Shown one piece after another: positions 1-9,277 of a DNA stretch of 53,383 nucleotides. This DNA comes from Gemmatimonadota bacterium. GTDB taxonomy: Bacteria; Gemmatimonadota; Gemmatimonadetes; Gemmatimonadales; GWC2-71-9. The notes under the pieces were generated by a model. The model ran no database searches. It had not been told where the DNA came from and worked only from the letters and a program-made list of their open reading frames with translations. The first letter of the stretch is position 1. Each line of letters begins with the position of its first letter. The translations under genes were made by a program, and so were the position numbers. Location of the stretch: assembly GCA_003222035.1 (NCBI GenBank), contig QHUS01000053.1, positions 37,981 through 91,363 on the forward strand. The letters run 5' to 3'.

Positions 1-2
1 CG

Positions 3-1748
3 CGATTCCAGCGGAACCCGGCTCCGGATACGCCGGGACTGGTGTCTCAAGTCTTTCACTACCCCTCAAACCCCAACGGGCCCGGTCAGGATGCGACGAT
101 CGGCAGCAGCTTGAGCACGCAGGACTTCATTCAGGAGGGCTTCGGGGTCCGCGACGACTTCACCTACTCGGGCCTCCAGAAAGGCGGGCAGCACGTCATC
201 AAGGGTGGCGTGAGCGTCGACTTCGACACGTACGACATCACCAAACGCAACAATGAAACGCCGAAGTTTGAGTACGCGCAGTACGTGGACCCCAACAACT
301 ATGGTTGGACATCGAACGCGAGCGGGCTGCCGTTCAACTTCGAGCAGCCCTTCCTCCTCTCATACGGGACCGGGGTCGGCGTTGTCAACACGAACAACAC
401 CAGGTTCGGCGCCTACATTCAGGACGACTGGAGCCCGACGCCGCGGCTGACGTTCAACATCGGGATCCGGTGGGACTTCGAGACGAACATGATCAACACC
501 GATTATGTCACGCCGCAGGACGTCGTCGATACGCTCACGCGGTACGTTGACTCGATGCCGGCGCCGCACATCGACCTCAACCGGTACATCAGCACCGGGA
601 ACAATCGGTCGCCGTTCTATGGGGCGTTCCAGCCACGCCTCGGGTTCTCGTACGCCCTCGACGCGGAAAGTAAGACGACGGTGTTCGGCGGCTTCGGGAT
701 CTACTATGATCGTTCCATCTTTGACTTCTCGGTGGACGAGATTCAGAAGCTCACGCACCCCACCTACACGATCCGCTTCGCAGCCCCGGATTCGACGCCG
801 AAGCCCGGACAGGTGGCGTGGAACGATGCGTACCTCACGACCGATACGACGGTCCTGAACGCGCTGGTCCACACTTCCGGCCTGCCGGAGGCGTACCTAC
901 TCGACAACAAGATGAAGCCGCCCAAGTCCACCCAGTGGAGCCTGGGTGTGCGCCACGTTTTCGGGTCCGTGATCGGGTCGGTAACGTATCAGGGCCAGCG
1001 GGGCACCGACCTCTTCACGTACAACTGGGCCAACATTGGATTCAAGCCGGACAGTGGGTGCCGCAACGGGTGTTTGAGCTACAACATCGGAGCCCACGGT
1101 TTCGCGAACATCATCTACTCCACGAACGACGGAAAGATCTGGTATGACGCGGTCTCGCTCCAATTCGACCGGCCGTACCGCCTGTCGAGCCAGAACTTCG
1201 GGTGGGGCGCGGGGATCGTGTATACGTACGCCGAGCGCTCGATCGCTGGTGTCGACAACCTGAACGACATCACCTCGTCTTTCCCCGGCGGATTCCCCCG
1301 GGCCTACGGAATTCCAAAGCACTCGGATAATGGAGGGAATGACGAGCGGCAACGGATCGTGGGTAACTGGATCATGGACATGCCGTATCTGTTCGGGATT
1401 CAGTTCAGCGGGCTGCTCACCCTGGGGAGCGGCGCCGTCATGGATGTCGGTTGCGCCGCCCGCTTCTGCGGGCCGGAGACGTACCTCAACGGCGGGTTTA
1501 CACCCACCCGATACACAGGCGTCATTCCGGGCGCGTGGGCCTATCGACGGATCGACCTCCGGTTCCGCAAGGAGTTCCCGGTCATGTCCGGCACCCAAAT
1601 GGGCGCGTCCGTCGACGTCTTCAATGTGTTCAACTACCAGAACTTTGGATGCTACGACACCGGGTTTCAGTCTAAGACCTACGGCCAAGCAACCTGCGTC
1701 ATCAGCGATCCGCGTCGTGTGCAGCTGGGCGTAGACTACACGTTTTGA
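3..1748 (+). CDS. TonB-dependent receptor (Oar-like), C-terminal part, 5' truncated
   Basis: The reading frame is open to the left edge of the window, so the gene begins upstream; about 580 C-terminal residues are visible and the GTG at 42 is not a credible start. The visible part is a chain of amphipathic beta strands with aromatic girdles. Typical phrases are RFGAYIQDDWSPTPRLTFNIGIRWD and TVFGGFGIYYDRS, and it ends in a strand finishing with YTF, as outer-membrane barrels do. This matches the barrel of Oar/carboxypeptidase-regulatory-domain TonB receptors, which import large substrates through the outer membrane. The plug and any N-terminal CarboxypepD-like domain would lie outside the window. 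Substrate cannot be told. A strong hairpin follows the stop. Confidence 0.85.
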   Translation, partial: RFQRNPAPDTPGLVSQVFHYPSNPNGPGQDATIGSSLSTQDFIQEGFGVRDDFTYSGLQKGGQHVIKGGVSVDFDTYDITKRNNETPKFEYAQYVDPNNYGWTSNASGLPFNFEQPFLLSYGTGVGVVNTNNTRFGAYIQDDWSPTPRLTFNIGIRWDFETNMINTDYVTPQDVVDTLTRYVDSMPAPHIDLNRYISTGNNRSPFYGAFQPRLGFSYALDAESKTTVFGGFGIYYDRSIFDFSVDEIQKLTHPTYTIRFAAPDSTPKPGQVAWNDAYLTTDTTVLNALVHTSGLPEAYLLDNKMKPPKSTQWSLGVRHVFGSVIGSVTYQGQRGTDLFTYNWANIGFKPDSGCRNGCLSYNIGAHGFANIIYSTNDGKIWYDAVSLQFDRPYRLSSQNFGWGAGIVYTYAERSIAGVDNLNDITSSFPGGFPRAYGIPKHSDNGGNDERQRIVGNWIMDMPYLFGIQFSGLLTLGSGAVMDVGCAARFCGPETYLNGGFTPTRYTGVIPGAWAYRRIDLRFRKEFPVMSGTQMGASVDVFNVFNYQNFGCYDTGFQSKTYGQATCVISDPRRVQLGVDYTF

Positions 1749-1759
1749 CCTCACCCCCG

Positions 1760-1793
1760 GCGGGCCACCGGGGCGCAAGCGCCGGTGGCCCGC
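1760..1793 (+). terminator. Hairpin after TonB receptor gene
   Basis: Starting 12 bases after the stop codon, the arms GCGGGCCACCGG and CCGGTGGCCCGC form a perfect 12-bp stem around a 10-nt loop. No U-tract follows, so it may be a non-canonical or Rho-assisted terminator or an mRNA-stabilising stem. It marks the end of the receptor transcript. Confidence 0.6.
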
Positions 1794-1986
1794 GCCACGA
1801 GACGCGGCGTGCTCGCACGGAGTCCCAAGGCCTCACCGACTATTCGTATGAATACAAGCTGACAGGATTCTTTATCTGATACGCGGGACAGCCCATCCGC
1901 CTCGAGGTGCGTCGCGAAGTCTCTGAATCTCCAGTCGCACATTGGCGCAGTGGCCATGCCTGGCCATGCGCGCTACTGTCCAGAGC

Positions 1987-3372
1987 ATGAACCGCCACTC
2001 GACGCTCGCCGCCGCCCTCGCCGCGACGAGCCTGGCAGCGTGCGGGGTCAACCACTCTGAGGGCCCCCCACCCCCTCCGCCACCACCGCTCGACTCGGCC
2101 CAAACCGCCGCGTTCCTCGACACCGTCCAACAGCGCACGTTTCACTACTTCTGGGACCTGACGAACCCGACCAACGGACTCACGCCCGACCGCTCACCCA
2201 CACAATCGTTCTCGAGCATCGCCGCCGTCGGATTCGCGCTCACCGCGTACCCGATCGGCGTCGAACGGCAGTACACCACACGAGCCCAGGCAGCCCAGCG
2301 CGTCGTCACGACGCTGCGCTTCTTCTGGACGGCCACGCAGGATTCCTCGGCGTCGAACGCGACCGGGTACCACGGGTTCTTCCTCTCGACCATCGACACC
2401 GCCCTGCTGCTCGCGGGCGTGCTCACCTGCCAGAGCTACTTCGACGGCACCGATGCGACCGAAACCGAGATCCGCCGGATCGCCGATTCGATCTACCTGC
2501 GCACCGACTGGCGCTGGGCCGCGCCCCGTCCACCGCTCGTCGCGATGGGCTGGCACCCGGAGAGCGGCTTCCTCGGCTCGGACTGGCGCGGCTATAACGA
2601 AGCGATGCTGCTCTACGTCCTGGCGATCGGGTCGCCCACACACGCCGTCGATTCGACCGCCTGGACCCTGTGGACCAACACCTACCAGTGGGGAACCTTC
2701 TACGGCCAGACGCACGTCGGATTCGCGCCCCTGTTCGGACACCACTACTCGCACGTGTGGATCGACTTCCGGGGCATTCGAGACGCGTACATGCAGGGAC
2801 GCGGGATCGATTACTTCGAGAACTCGCGTCGCGCGACATACGCGCAGCGTGCCTACGCCTACGCCAACCCCAATGGCTGGCGTGGCTACAGCGACCGTAT
2901 CTGGGGGCTGACCGCCTCCGACGGCCCCGCGGACGTCACGCTCACGCTCAACGGGCGCAGCCGCCAGTTCCACACCTACTGGGCGCGCGGCGCGTCGTTC
3001 ACGGAGATCCCGGACGACGGCACGCTGGCGCCGACCGCGCCCGGCGGATCGGTTCCGTTCGCGCCCGAGATCGCCATTCCCGCCCTGCTCGCGATGCGGC
3101 AGACCTACGGCGACAACCTGTTCTCGACCTACGGGTTTCGCGACGCCTTCAATCCCACGTACACGCCAGCCGGTCCTGCCGGCTGGTTCGACGTCGACTA
3201 CCTTGGCATCGACCAGGGCCCGATCCTCGCCATGATCGAGAATTATCGTTCCGACCTGATCTGGCGCCTGATGCGGGGCAACGCGCACATTGTGCGCGGG
3301 CTGTGTCGGGCGGGATTCCTCCGCCCGTTTCACGGGCAGTGCCGAGCCGCGAGTCTCACTCGCGGATCATGA
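1987..3372 (+). CDS. GH144-type (Pfam Glycoamylase) lipoprotein
   Basis: A secreted glycoside hydrolase-like protein of 461 residues. The ATG at 1987 is chosen because it opens a lipoprotein signal peptide ending in the lipobox LAAC; upstream in-frame starts would bury it. A proline-rich linker (eight prolines) follows the signal. The body has the hallmarks of the Glycoamylase/GH144 (alpha/alpha)6 family: TFHYFWDLT near the start, YNEAMLLYVLAIGSP, GHHYSHVWIDFRGIRD and DYLGIDQGPILAMIENYR. Characterised GH144 members act on beta-1,2-glucans, but substrate is inferred only. The last 17 residues (after CRAGF) are read through a hairpin element that recurs at 47.26 kb, so the natural C-terminus seems to have been altered. 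Confidence 0.8.
   Translation: MNRHSTLAAALAATSLAACGVNHSEGPPPPPPPPLDSAQTAAFLDTVQQRTFHYFWDLTNPTNGLTPDRSPTQSFSSIAAVGFALTAYPIGVERQYTTRAQAAQRVVTTLRFFWTATQDSSASNATGYHGFFLSTIDTALLLAGVLTCQSYFDGTDATETEIRRIADSIYLRTDWRWAAPRPPLVAMGWHPESGFLGSDWRGYNEAMLLYVLAIGSPTHAVDSTAWTLWTNTYQWGTFYGQTHVGFAPLFGHHYSHVWIDFRGIRDAYMQGRGIDYFENSRRATYAQRAYAYANPNGWRGYSDRIWGLTASDGPADVTLTLNGRSRQFHTYWARGASFTEIPDDGTLAPTAPGGSVPFAPEIAIPALLAMRQTYGDNLFSTYGFRDAFNPTYTPAGPAGWFDVDYLGIDQGPILAMIENYRSDLIWRLMRGNAHIVRGLCRAGFLRPFHGQCRAASLTRGS
3332..3366 (+). repeat. Dispersed hairpin element, copy 1
   Basis: The stretch CGGGCAGTGCCGAG is followed by a stem CCGCGAG-TCTCA-CTCGCGG (3347-3365). A near-identical arrangement lies at 47261-47293. This copy overlaps the 3' end of the GH144-like gene and encodes its last residues. 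It may serve as its terminator. Confidence 0.5.
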
Positions 3373-3385
3373 CGACGCCGCCAGT

Positions 3386-5197
3386 CTACTTGTTACGGCG
3401 CGCCGCCGTCCACTCCCGCACGTCCTGCTCCAGCAGATCGAGCGGCAGCGCGCCGTTGCGCAGCACTTCGTCGTGGAACGCACGAATGTCGAACTTGGCG
3501 CCGAGCGCGGCGGACGCCGAGTCGCGCAGCTCGCGGATCTTCAGCTGGCCGATCTTGTAGGCGAGCGCCTGTCCCGGCCATGCGATGTAGCGGTCCACTT
3601 CGACGATGATGTCCTGCTCCGCCTTGGGCGCGTTGTCCTTGAAGAACTGCAACGCCTGATCGCGCGTCCAACCCATGGCATGGATGCCGGTGTCGATCAC
3701 GAGTCGCACGGCACGCCACATCTCGTAGGTCAGCTGGCCGAATTTCGAGTACGGATCCTGGTACATGCCGAGCTCCGGGCCGAGGCTCTCGGCGTAGAGG
3801 CCCCAGCCCTCGACGAACGCGGTGTAGCCGCCATAGCGACGGAACTCGGGCACACCCGGCATCTCCTGAGACAGGGCGATCTGGAGGTGATGACCGGGGA
3901 CCGACTCGTGCAACGACAACGCCTCCATCTCCCACTTGGGACGCGACTTGAGATCATAGGTGTTCACGTTGAACCACCCCGGGCGTCCCGCGTCGGGCGC
4001 GCCCGGCTGATAGTACGCGGTCGTCTGCGAGCGCGCGGTGTACGACGGGATCGTCGTGACGCCGTAAGGGAGCCGCGGCAGCTTCCCGAACAGGCGGATC
4101 AAACCGGGATCGATGCGCTTCGCGATGTCTCGGTAGCCGCGCACCAGGCTCGCCGAATCGGCATAGAAGAATTGCGGATCGGTACGCAGGAACTGCGCGA
4201 AGTCGGCGAAGCTCCCTTTGAACCCCGTGGATGCGATCACGCTGTCCATGGCGGCGCGGATGCGTTTCACCTCAGAAAGGCCGAGCGCGTGGATCTGCTG
4301 CGCCGTGAGAGACGTCGTCGTGAACTGGCGCACCCGTAGCCCGTACCATGCCGCGCCGTCAGGGAGCGCGCTCATCCCGATCGGCTCGCGCGTGCGTGGG
4401 AGATACGTGCCCACGAAGTACTCGCGCAGCTTGCGATACGCAGGCGCCGCGCGCTGCGTGTAGGCAGCGACGGCCGCCGTACGAAGTCGCGCCTGGTCGG
4501 CCGAAGCAATCGACGCGGGAAATGCCTTGAACGGCACGAGTAACGGACTCGCCAGCGCGCTGTCGGGGATGAGCTCGGTGATTTGTTGCGGCACGTCGCG
4601 GAGCGTGATCCGCGGAGGGGTGACGCCGGCCTCGAGCCCCTTGGCGAGCAGCTGGAGCGTCTGATCGATCAAGGTGGGGATGGCGTTCAAGCGGGCGACA
4701 ATGTCTTCGTAATCGCTCACCTGCCGGGTTGGAGCGCGGGCCAGGAGTTGTCCCACGTCCTGTTGCGGCCCGTCGAGTTGTGTGACCGCGAAATACTCGT
4801 CCGGGAACTTGCTCGCGGCGCTCTGCTCCTCGATGCCCCGCTTGAAGAGGTCGTAGTTCAGGCGATCCGCGGCCGACAGTCGCTCGCGGCGGATCGAGTT
4901 CACCGCTTGGAGCGGGTCAGCCAGCTCGCGCTTGCGGCGCGCGATCGCGTCCAGGGAGTTGTCGGTCCAGCGGGCGTTCTGCCCGGGATACCCGACGTTG
5001 GTCGCGAACTCCGGGAATTCGGTCATCACGTATTCCCAGTGCACCTTGAAGAGCTCGCGCAAGCGCGTGCTATCGGGCAGGTGCCGCGAGTTGGCGATCA
5101 AGGCGGCGTAGCGGTCGTGGAAGGAGGGCGTGCGGCCCTGGGCCCGGGCCTGTGCGACCGTCGCGAGCACCAGCAACGCTGCGAGCCGCTTGGTCAT
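3386..5197 (-). CDS. DUF885 family secreted metallohydrolase
   Basis: 603 residues with a Sec signal peptide (MTKRLAALLVLATVAQARAQ). The diagnostic DUF885 motif HESVPGHHLQ is present around residue 430, giving a probable zinc site. Conserved GWGLYAESLG, MWRAVRLVIDTGIHAMGW and AYKIGQLKI blocks follow, as in full-length members (about 550-600 residues). The family is thought to be peptidase-like and related in fold to M32/M3 enzymes, but the substrate is not known. Its ATG overlaps the stop of the upstream VPS10/BNR gene by 4 bases (ATGA), so the two are translationally coupled and probably exported together. Confidence 0.85.
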   Translation of the reverse strand: MTKRLAALLVLATVAQARAQGRTPSFHDRYAALIANSRHLPDSTRLRELFKVHWEYVMTEFPEFATNVGYPGQNARWTDNSLDAIARRKRELADPLQAVNSIRRERLSAADRLNYDLFKRGIEEQSAASKFPDEYFAVTQLDGPQQDVGQLLARAPTRQVSDYEDIVARLNAIPTLIDQTLQLLAKGLEAGVTPPRITLRDVPQQITELIPDSALASPLLVPFKAFPASIASADQARLRTAAVAAYTQRAAPAYRKLREYFVGTYLPRTREPIGMSALPDGAAWYGLRVRQFTTTSLTAQQIHALGLSEVKRIRAAMDSVIASTGFKGSFADFAQFLRTDPQFFYADSASLVRGYRDIAKRIDPGLIRLFGKLPRLPYGVTTIPSYTARSQTTAYYQPGAPDAGRPGWFNVNTYDLKSRPKWEMEALSLHESVPGHHLQIALSQEMPGVPEFRRYGGYTAFVEGWGLYAESLGPELGMYQDPYSKFGQLTYEMWRAVRLVIDTGIHAMGWTRDQALQFFKDNAPKAEQDIIVEVDRYIAWPGQALAYKIGQLKIRELRDSASAALGAKFDIRAFHDEVLRNGALPLDLLEQDVREWTAARRNK

Positions 5198-8100
5198 TGC
5201 GCTCGCTCCGGCGCCGGCGGCCGCACCTCCGCCGCCTTCGCCACCACGGTCGCCACGCTCGCGGTTTTGAACGCGGTGTTCACCGCGGGCAGGTCACGCT
5301 TGAGCGCCTGCTGCAACGCCAGCAGTTGTTGCTGGATCTGCGGCGCGAACAGGCGGTACACGGCGTAGGTCTGCGCGGTGGGGCGGGCGTCGGTGCTCGC
5401 CGCGACTCCGCCCAGGGCGCTGATCCGCTCGATCAGCATCGGGGGGAAGTTCAGGGGATCCTGGAACGAGCGGTTGCGCACCTGGTAGAGCTCCCGTTCG
5501 ATGGCGCCGAGCCGGTCCGTCAGCCCCCGCACCTGTGCGCCCAGGCGCGCCGAGTCGGACGGCGGCGCGGCGGCGAGCCGGTCTTCGAGCTGGGTCCGCA
5601 CGTTCCGGATCGTGAGCACCGCCGTGGTGGCCGCGTTGACCGTGTCGCGCAACTGCTTCAGGAACGTGAACTGCTCGCGCAGCGCGGCAGGGGTCACCGT
5701 CGAGCGGGGGTCGACCTTGAGCGCGAAGCGCTGGGCGTACGCCTTGCCGCCGACCCGCAGCCGAACCTGGTAGGCGCCCGGTAGCGCCACTGGTCCGTCC
5801 GTCGTCACACCGACCATTCCCCAGAATGCGGCCGCGTCGGGGTACTTCATGTTCCAGACGAACATGTTCAGGCCCGCTTTGTTCGCCACGCGCGGTGGCG
5901 CCGGAGGCCGCTGGGGCCACGGCTTGTCCGCGTCCTTGAGCGTGTCGGACACGATGCTGTCGATCTTCACGCTGTCGGTAACGCCCGCCTGCTTGAGACT
6001 GTCGGTGCGCACCTTCTTGACGCTGTCCGCGCGCACGCTGTCCGCCGCGGTGATAGAGTCCGCCTTGCTCGTGAAGCTCCGGACGACGCGACCCCCGGCG
6101 TCGAGGATGTCGAGCGTGACCCGTTGGTCCTTGTCCTTGAGCCAGTAGTAGATCATCGCGCCGGTGGGCGGATTCTTGCCGACGGGGTGCGCCTCGTTGG
6201 GCGGGAACCCGAAGCCGCCGGACCAGTCGACCCGGTAGGCCTCGCGCGGCTTGACCAGGTGCGCGGCCTCGCGCGGCGTGGCGTGCGCCAGCTCGCGCAG
6301 CGGAGAGATGTCGTCCAGGATCCAGAACGACCGCCCGTGCGTGGCGGCCACCAGGTCCCCTTCCTTGATCGTGAGGTCGTGCACGGGCACGATCGGGAGG
6401 TTGCGCCGCAGCGACTGCCAGTTCGCCCCGTCATCGAACGACACCCACACGCCGTGCTCGGTGCCGGCGAAGAGCAGCCCCCGCCGCACCGGATCCTCCC
6501 GCACCATCCGGACGAATTCCGTGGCGGGGATCCCGGTGACGATCTTCTTCCAGGTGCGGCCGTAATCCGTCGTGCGATAGATGTAAGGGGCGCGGTCCTC
6601 CAGCTGATAACGGTTCGCGGCGAGGTAAGCGGCGCCGGGCGCGTAGTGCGACGCTTCGATGCCGGAGATCCGTGTGTACGGCCCGAGGTCCCGGGGCGTC
6701 ACGTCCTGCCATGTCTTGCCACCATCGCGAGTGATGTGCACGAGCCCGTCATCGGAGCCCGCCCAGATCAATCCCTTCACGCGCGGTGATTCGGCCAGCG
6801 CGAAGATCGTGGCGTAGTACTCGGCGGTCGTCTGGTCGAGCGTGATCGGCCCGCCCGACACACCCAGCGTCGCGGGGTCGTGCCGCGTGAGATCGGGCGA
6901 GATCGCCGTCCAGCTCTGGCCCTCGTTGACCGATTTGAACAGCACGTTCGCGCCGATGTACAGCACCTTGGGATCGTGCGGCGACAGGAGCAACGGCGCG
7001 GTCCACTGGAGTCGATACTTCCCCTCACCCGCCGGATGGCCGTCGGGGCTGTCGGGCCACGGGTTGATGATCTGGCCGAACCCGGTCTTGTGGTCCACGC
7101 GGATAAGGAACCCCGAGTTGTCGCCCCCGTAGGTGATGTCCGGATTGTCGGAGCGTGCCTGCACGTGCCCCGCCTCGCCGGCCACGTCATACCACTGGCC
7201 CCGATCGATCCCGCCGGGCCAACGGCTCGGCCCGCACACGCCCGAATTGTCCTGCTGGGCGCCGCACACGCGGTACGGGAAATGATTCGTGGTCGTCACG
7301 TGGTAGAACTGCGCCGTGGCGTAGTCCTGGTCGCTCCAGGTCTTGCCGCCGTTGAACGACACATTCGCTCCGCCGTCGTTCCCCTCGATCATCCGTTGGG
7401 GATCGTTCGACGCGATCCACATGTCGTGGTTGTCGCCGTGCGGGTCCACCAGCCACTTGAACGACGCACCGCCGTCCGTGGACTTGTACGCCAGCACGTT
7501 CAGGGCGTAGACGGTGTTCGTGTCCTTGGGATCCGCGAACACCCGGGAGTAATACCAGGGCCGCTGCCGCAGCTTCCGCTCGGCATTGATGTGGCGCCAC
7601 GTCGCGCCGCTGTCGTCCGAGCGGTACAGGCCGCCCTGCTCGGCCTCGATCAACGCCCACAGCCGCGTGGGCTTGGCCGCCGAGACGGCGAGACCGATGT
7701 TGCCCAGGACACCGGTCGGGAGGCCGGGGTTGTGGGTGATTTCGGTCCAGCGCTCGCCGCCGTCCACCGACTTGAACAGCCCACCGCCCGCTCCGCCCGA
7801 GACGAGCTTCCACGGATACCGCTGCGCCTGCCAGAAGGCCGCATAGAGCACGTTGGGATTCGAGGGATCGAGCACGACATCCGAGATCCCGGTGGAGTCG
7901 TTGCGGAACAGGACCTTGTTCCAGGTCTTGCCGCCGTCCGTCGTCTTGTAGACGCCGCGCTCGGGGTTGGGCCCGTAGGCGTGCCCCTGCGCCCCGACCC
8001 ACACGATGTCGGGATTGGTCGGGTGCACCCGCACCCGCGAGATCTGCTGTGTCTCCGCGAGCCCGACGTTCGTCCAGGTCTTGCCCCCGTCGGCGGTCTT

Positions 8101-8472
8101 CCAGACGCCGTCGCCCGCGGCGACGTTGCCCCGGATCGGGTACTCCCCCGTGCCGACGTACACGACGTCCGGGTTCGATTCGGAGACGCCGATCGCGCCG
8201 ATCGTTCCCCCGAAGTACTTGTCGCTCGCCGGTGTCCACGTGTCCCCGCCGTCGGTGGACTTGAAGACGCCGCCCCCGGTCGTCCCCATCCAGTACTCCT
8301 GCGGCCGGGACGCCGAGCCCGCGACGGCGACGCTCCGCCCGCCGCGGTAGATCCCGATCTCGCGCCACTTGAGCGCCGCGAACACCGTCGAGTCGAAGGC
8401 TTGCGCCGGCGCAGAGCGCGCCAGAGAGGGGAGCAACGTGACGGCGACGAGGGTCAATGAACGAACGAACAC
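5194..8472 (-). CDS. VPS10/sortilin-type BNR-repeat exoprotein
   Basis: A secreted multi-propeller protein of about 1092 residues. The GTG at 8472 is preferred over the GTG at 8511 because GGAGG (8480-8484) sits 7 bases upstream and the resulting N-terminus is a clean signal peptide ending APAQA. The first ~650 residues carry many Asp-box/BNR units (for example STDGGDTWTP, TADGGKTWTN, TTDGGKTWNK, SFNGGKTWSD, TRDGGKTWQD), diagnostic of sialidase/VPS10-like propellers. After residue ~780 there is a low-complexity insert rich in ADSV/DSLK units, then a C-terminal alpha-helical region. Homologues are abundant in Gemmatimonadota and Acidobacteria and are often labelled glycosyl hydrolase without proof; function is unknown. 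Coupled to the DUF885 gene. Confidence 0.85.
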   Translation of the reverse strand: MFVRSLTLVAVTLLPSLARSAPAQAFDSTVFAALKWREIGIYRGGRSVAVAGSASRPQEYWMGTTGGGVFKSTDGGDTWTPASDKYFGGTIGAIGVSESNPDVVYVGTGEYPIRGNVAAGDGVWKTADGGKTWTNVGLAETQQISRVRVHPTNPDIVWVGAQGHAYGPNPERGVYKTTDGGKTWNKVLFRNDSTGISDVVLDPSNPNVLYAAFWQAQRYPWKLVSGGAGGGLFKSVDGGERWTEITHNPGLPTGVLGNIGLAVSAAKPTRLWALIEAEQGGLYRSDDSGATWRHINAERKLRQRPWYYSRVFADPKDTNTVYALNVLAYKSTDGGASFKWLVDPHGDNHDMWIASNDPQRMIEGNDGGANVSFNGGKTWSDQDYATAQFYHVTTTNHFPYRVCGAQQDNSGVCGPSRWPGGIDRGQWYDVAGEAGHVQARSDNPDITYGGDNSGFLIRVDHKTGFGQIINPWPDSPDGHPAGEGKYRLQWTAPLLLSPHDPKVLYIGANVLFKSVNEGQSWTAISPDLTRHDPATLGVSGGPITLDQTTAEYYATIFALAESPRVKGLIWAGSDDGLVHITRDGGKTWQDVTPRDLGPYTRISGIEASHYAPGAAYLAANRYQLEDRAPYIYRTTDYGRTWKKIVTGIPATEFVRMVREDPVRRGLLFAGTEHGVWVSFDDGANWQSLRRNLPIVPVHDLTIKEGDLVAATHGRSFWILDDISPLRELAHATPREAAHLVKPREAYRVDWSGGFGFPPNEAHPVGKNPPTGAMIYYWLKDKDQRVTLDILDAGGRVVRSFTSKADSITAADSVRADSVKKVRTDSLKQAGVTDSVKIDSIVSDTLKDADKPWPQRPPAPPRVANKAGLNMFVWNMKYPDAAAFWGMVGVTTDGPVALPGAYQVRLRVGGKAYAQRFALKVDPRSTVTPAALREQFTFLKQLRDTVNAATTAVLTIRNVRTQLEDRLAAAPPSDSARLGAQVRGLTDRLGAIERELYQVRNRSFQDPLNFPPMLIERISALGGVAASTDARPTAQTYAVYRLFAPQIQQQLLALQQALKRDLPAVNTAFKTASVATVVAKAAEVRPPAPERAQ

Positions 8473-8545
8473 GGTTCGGCCTCCGGGCTTGGGTGGGACA
8501 GAGTCACCCACGTAAGCACGAAAAGGCCGAACCGCAAGGGGCCCG

Positions 8546-9241
8546 TTACCGTTTGGGCAGGGTCATCATCCCCGACATATCTACGGGTTTCTCGGTGATC
8601 GACGACTTGGCGTCCGCTCCGCGGCCCGTGAGCGCGAGGTCGCCCTGCTTCGCGTGGGTCTTTACGAGCCCGAACGGCACGTCGCGCGATGCCCATACGT
8701 CGCCGCCGTCCACCGTGGTCATGTGCAGCGCGCGGAACGTGCCCGCCGGGACGCTTACCGACTCCCAGCCGATGACGCGTGCGCTGTTGCAGCGTGCCGC
8801 AAAATCGAAGGCCTGAGTATTCTCACGGCCCTTTTCGCCCATCATTCCGGCCATCTCACCTGAGACCTTCATCGCTGGCTGCTGCCCGTACTTGACGATC
8901 AGGGCCCGAGGCGTGGCGGACCTGGAAGCGAGGCTCGAGCTGAGGATCTGGACCGTGCCCGAACGGCCGGGATCCTTGCCGGCGAAACTCACCTCGAACC
9001 AGTAGAGGGTGGAATCGCCGACGCGCTCCGTGCCGACGAGCGCCAGCCGGAGCGTGCCCCCGCCGGATCCGGCGCCTGTCGCATCGAACGAGGCCCACTG
9101 TCCGAGCTTCGCGTCGCCGACGGACTTACAGACGTCCGCCAGATCGGTCGCGCTCTGGGCCGGAAGCGGGGCTGCGGCGGGGAGCCCAAGGATGGCGGCG
9201 AGCCCCAGCGACGCGAGCAATGTATGCAACCGATGCTTCAC
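8546..9241 (-). CDS. Secreted hypothetical protein
   Basis: 231 residues. The start is the GTG at 9241: GGAGG (9248-9252) lies 6 bases upstream and the protein then opens with a signal peptide (KHRLHTLLASLGLAAILGLPAAAPLPAQS). Longer in-frame readings to 9748 lie antisense to the next gene and look non-coding. The mature part looks beta-rich, with phrases such as STLYWFEVSFAGKD, PAGTFRALHM and VWASRDVPFGLVKTHAKQGD. This resembles periplasmic lipocalin- or DUF3108-like folds that respond to a conversion factor or reporter of cell-envelope state, but I cannot assign a family. Divergent from the ATP-grasp gene, with only 36 bases between starts. Confidence 0.7.
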   Translation of the reverse strand: MKHRLHTLLASLGLAAILGLPAAAPLPAQSATDLADVCKSVGDAKLGQWASFDATGAGSGGGTLRLALVGTERVGDSTLYWFEVSFAGKDPGRSGTVQILSSSLASRSATPRALIVKYGQQPAMKVSGEMAGMMGEKGRENTQAFDFAARCNSARVIGWESVSVPAGTFRALHMTTVDGGDVWASRDVPFGLVKTHAKQGDLALTGRGADAKSSITEKPVDMSGMMTLPKR

Positions 9242-9277
9242 AGCAATCCTCCCGGGAAATGGTTTTCTTTCAGCACC

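Noticed and set aside
6880-8460. A 526-codon plus-strand frame antisense to the VPS10/BNR gene
   Set aside because: Composition is typical of a shadow frame (Arg, Val, Pro excess), with no signal or motif; the minus-strand gene has repeated BNR motifs and a ribosome site.
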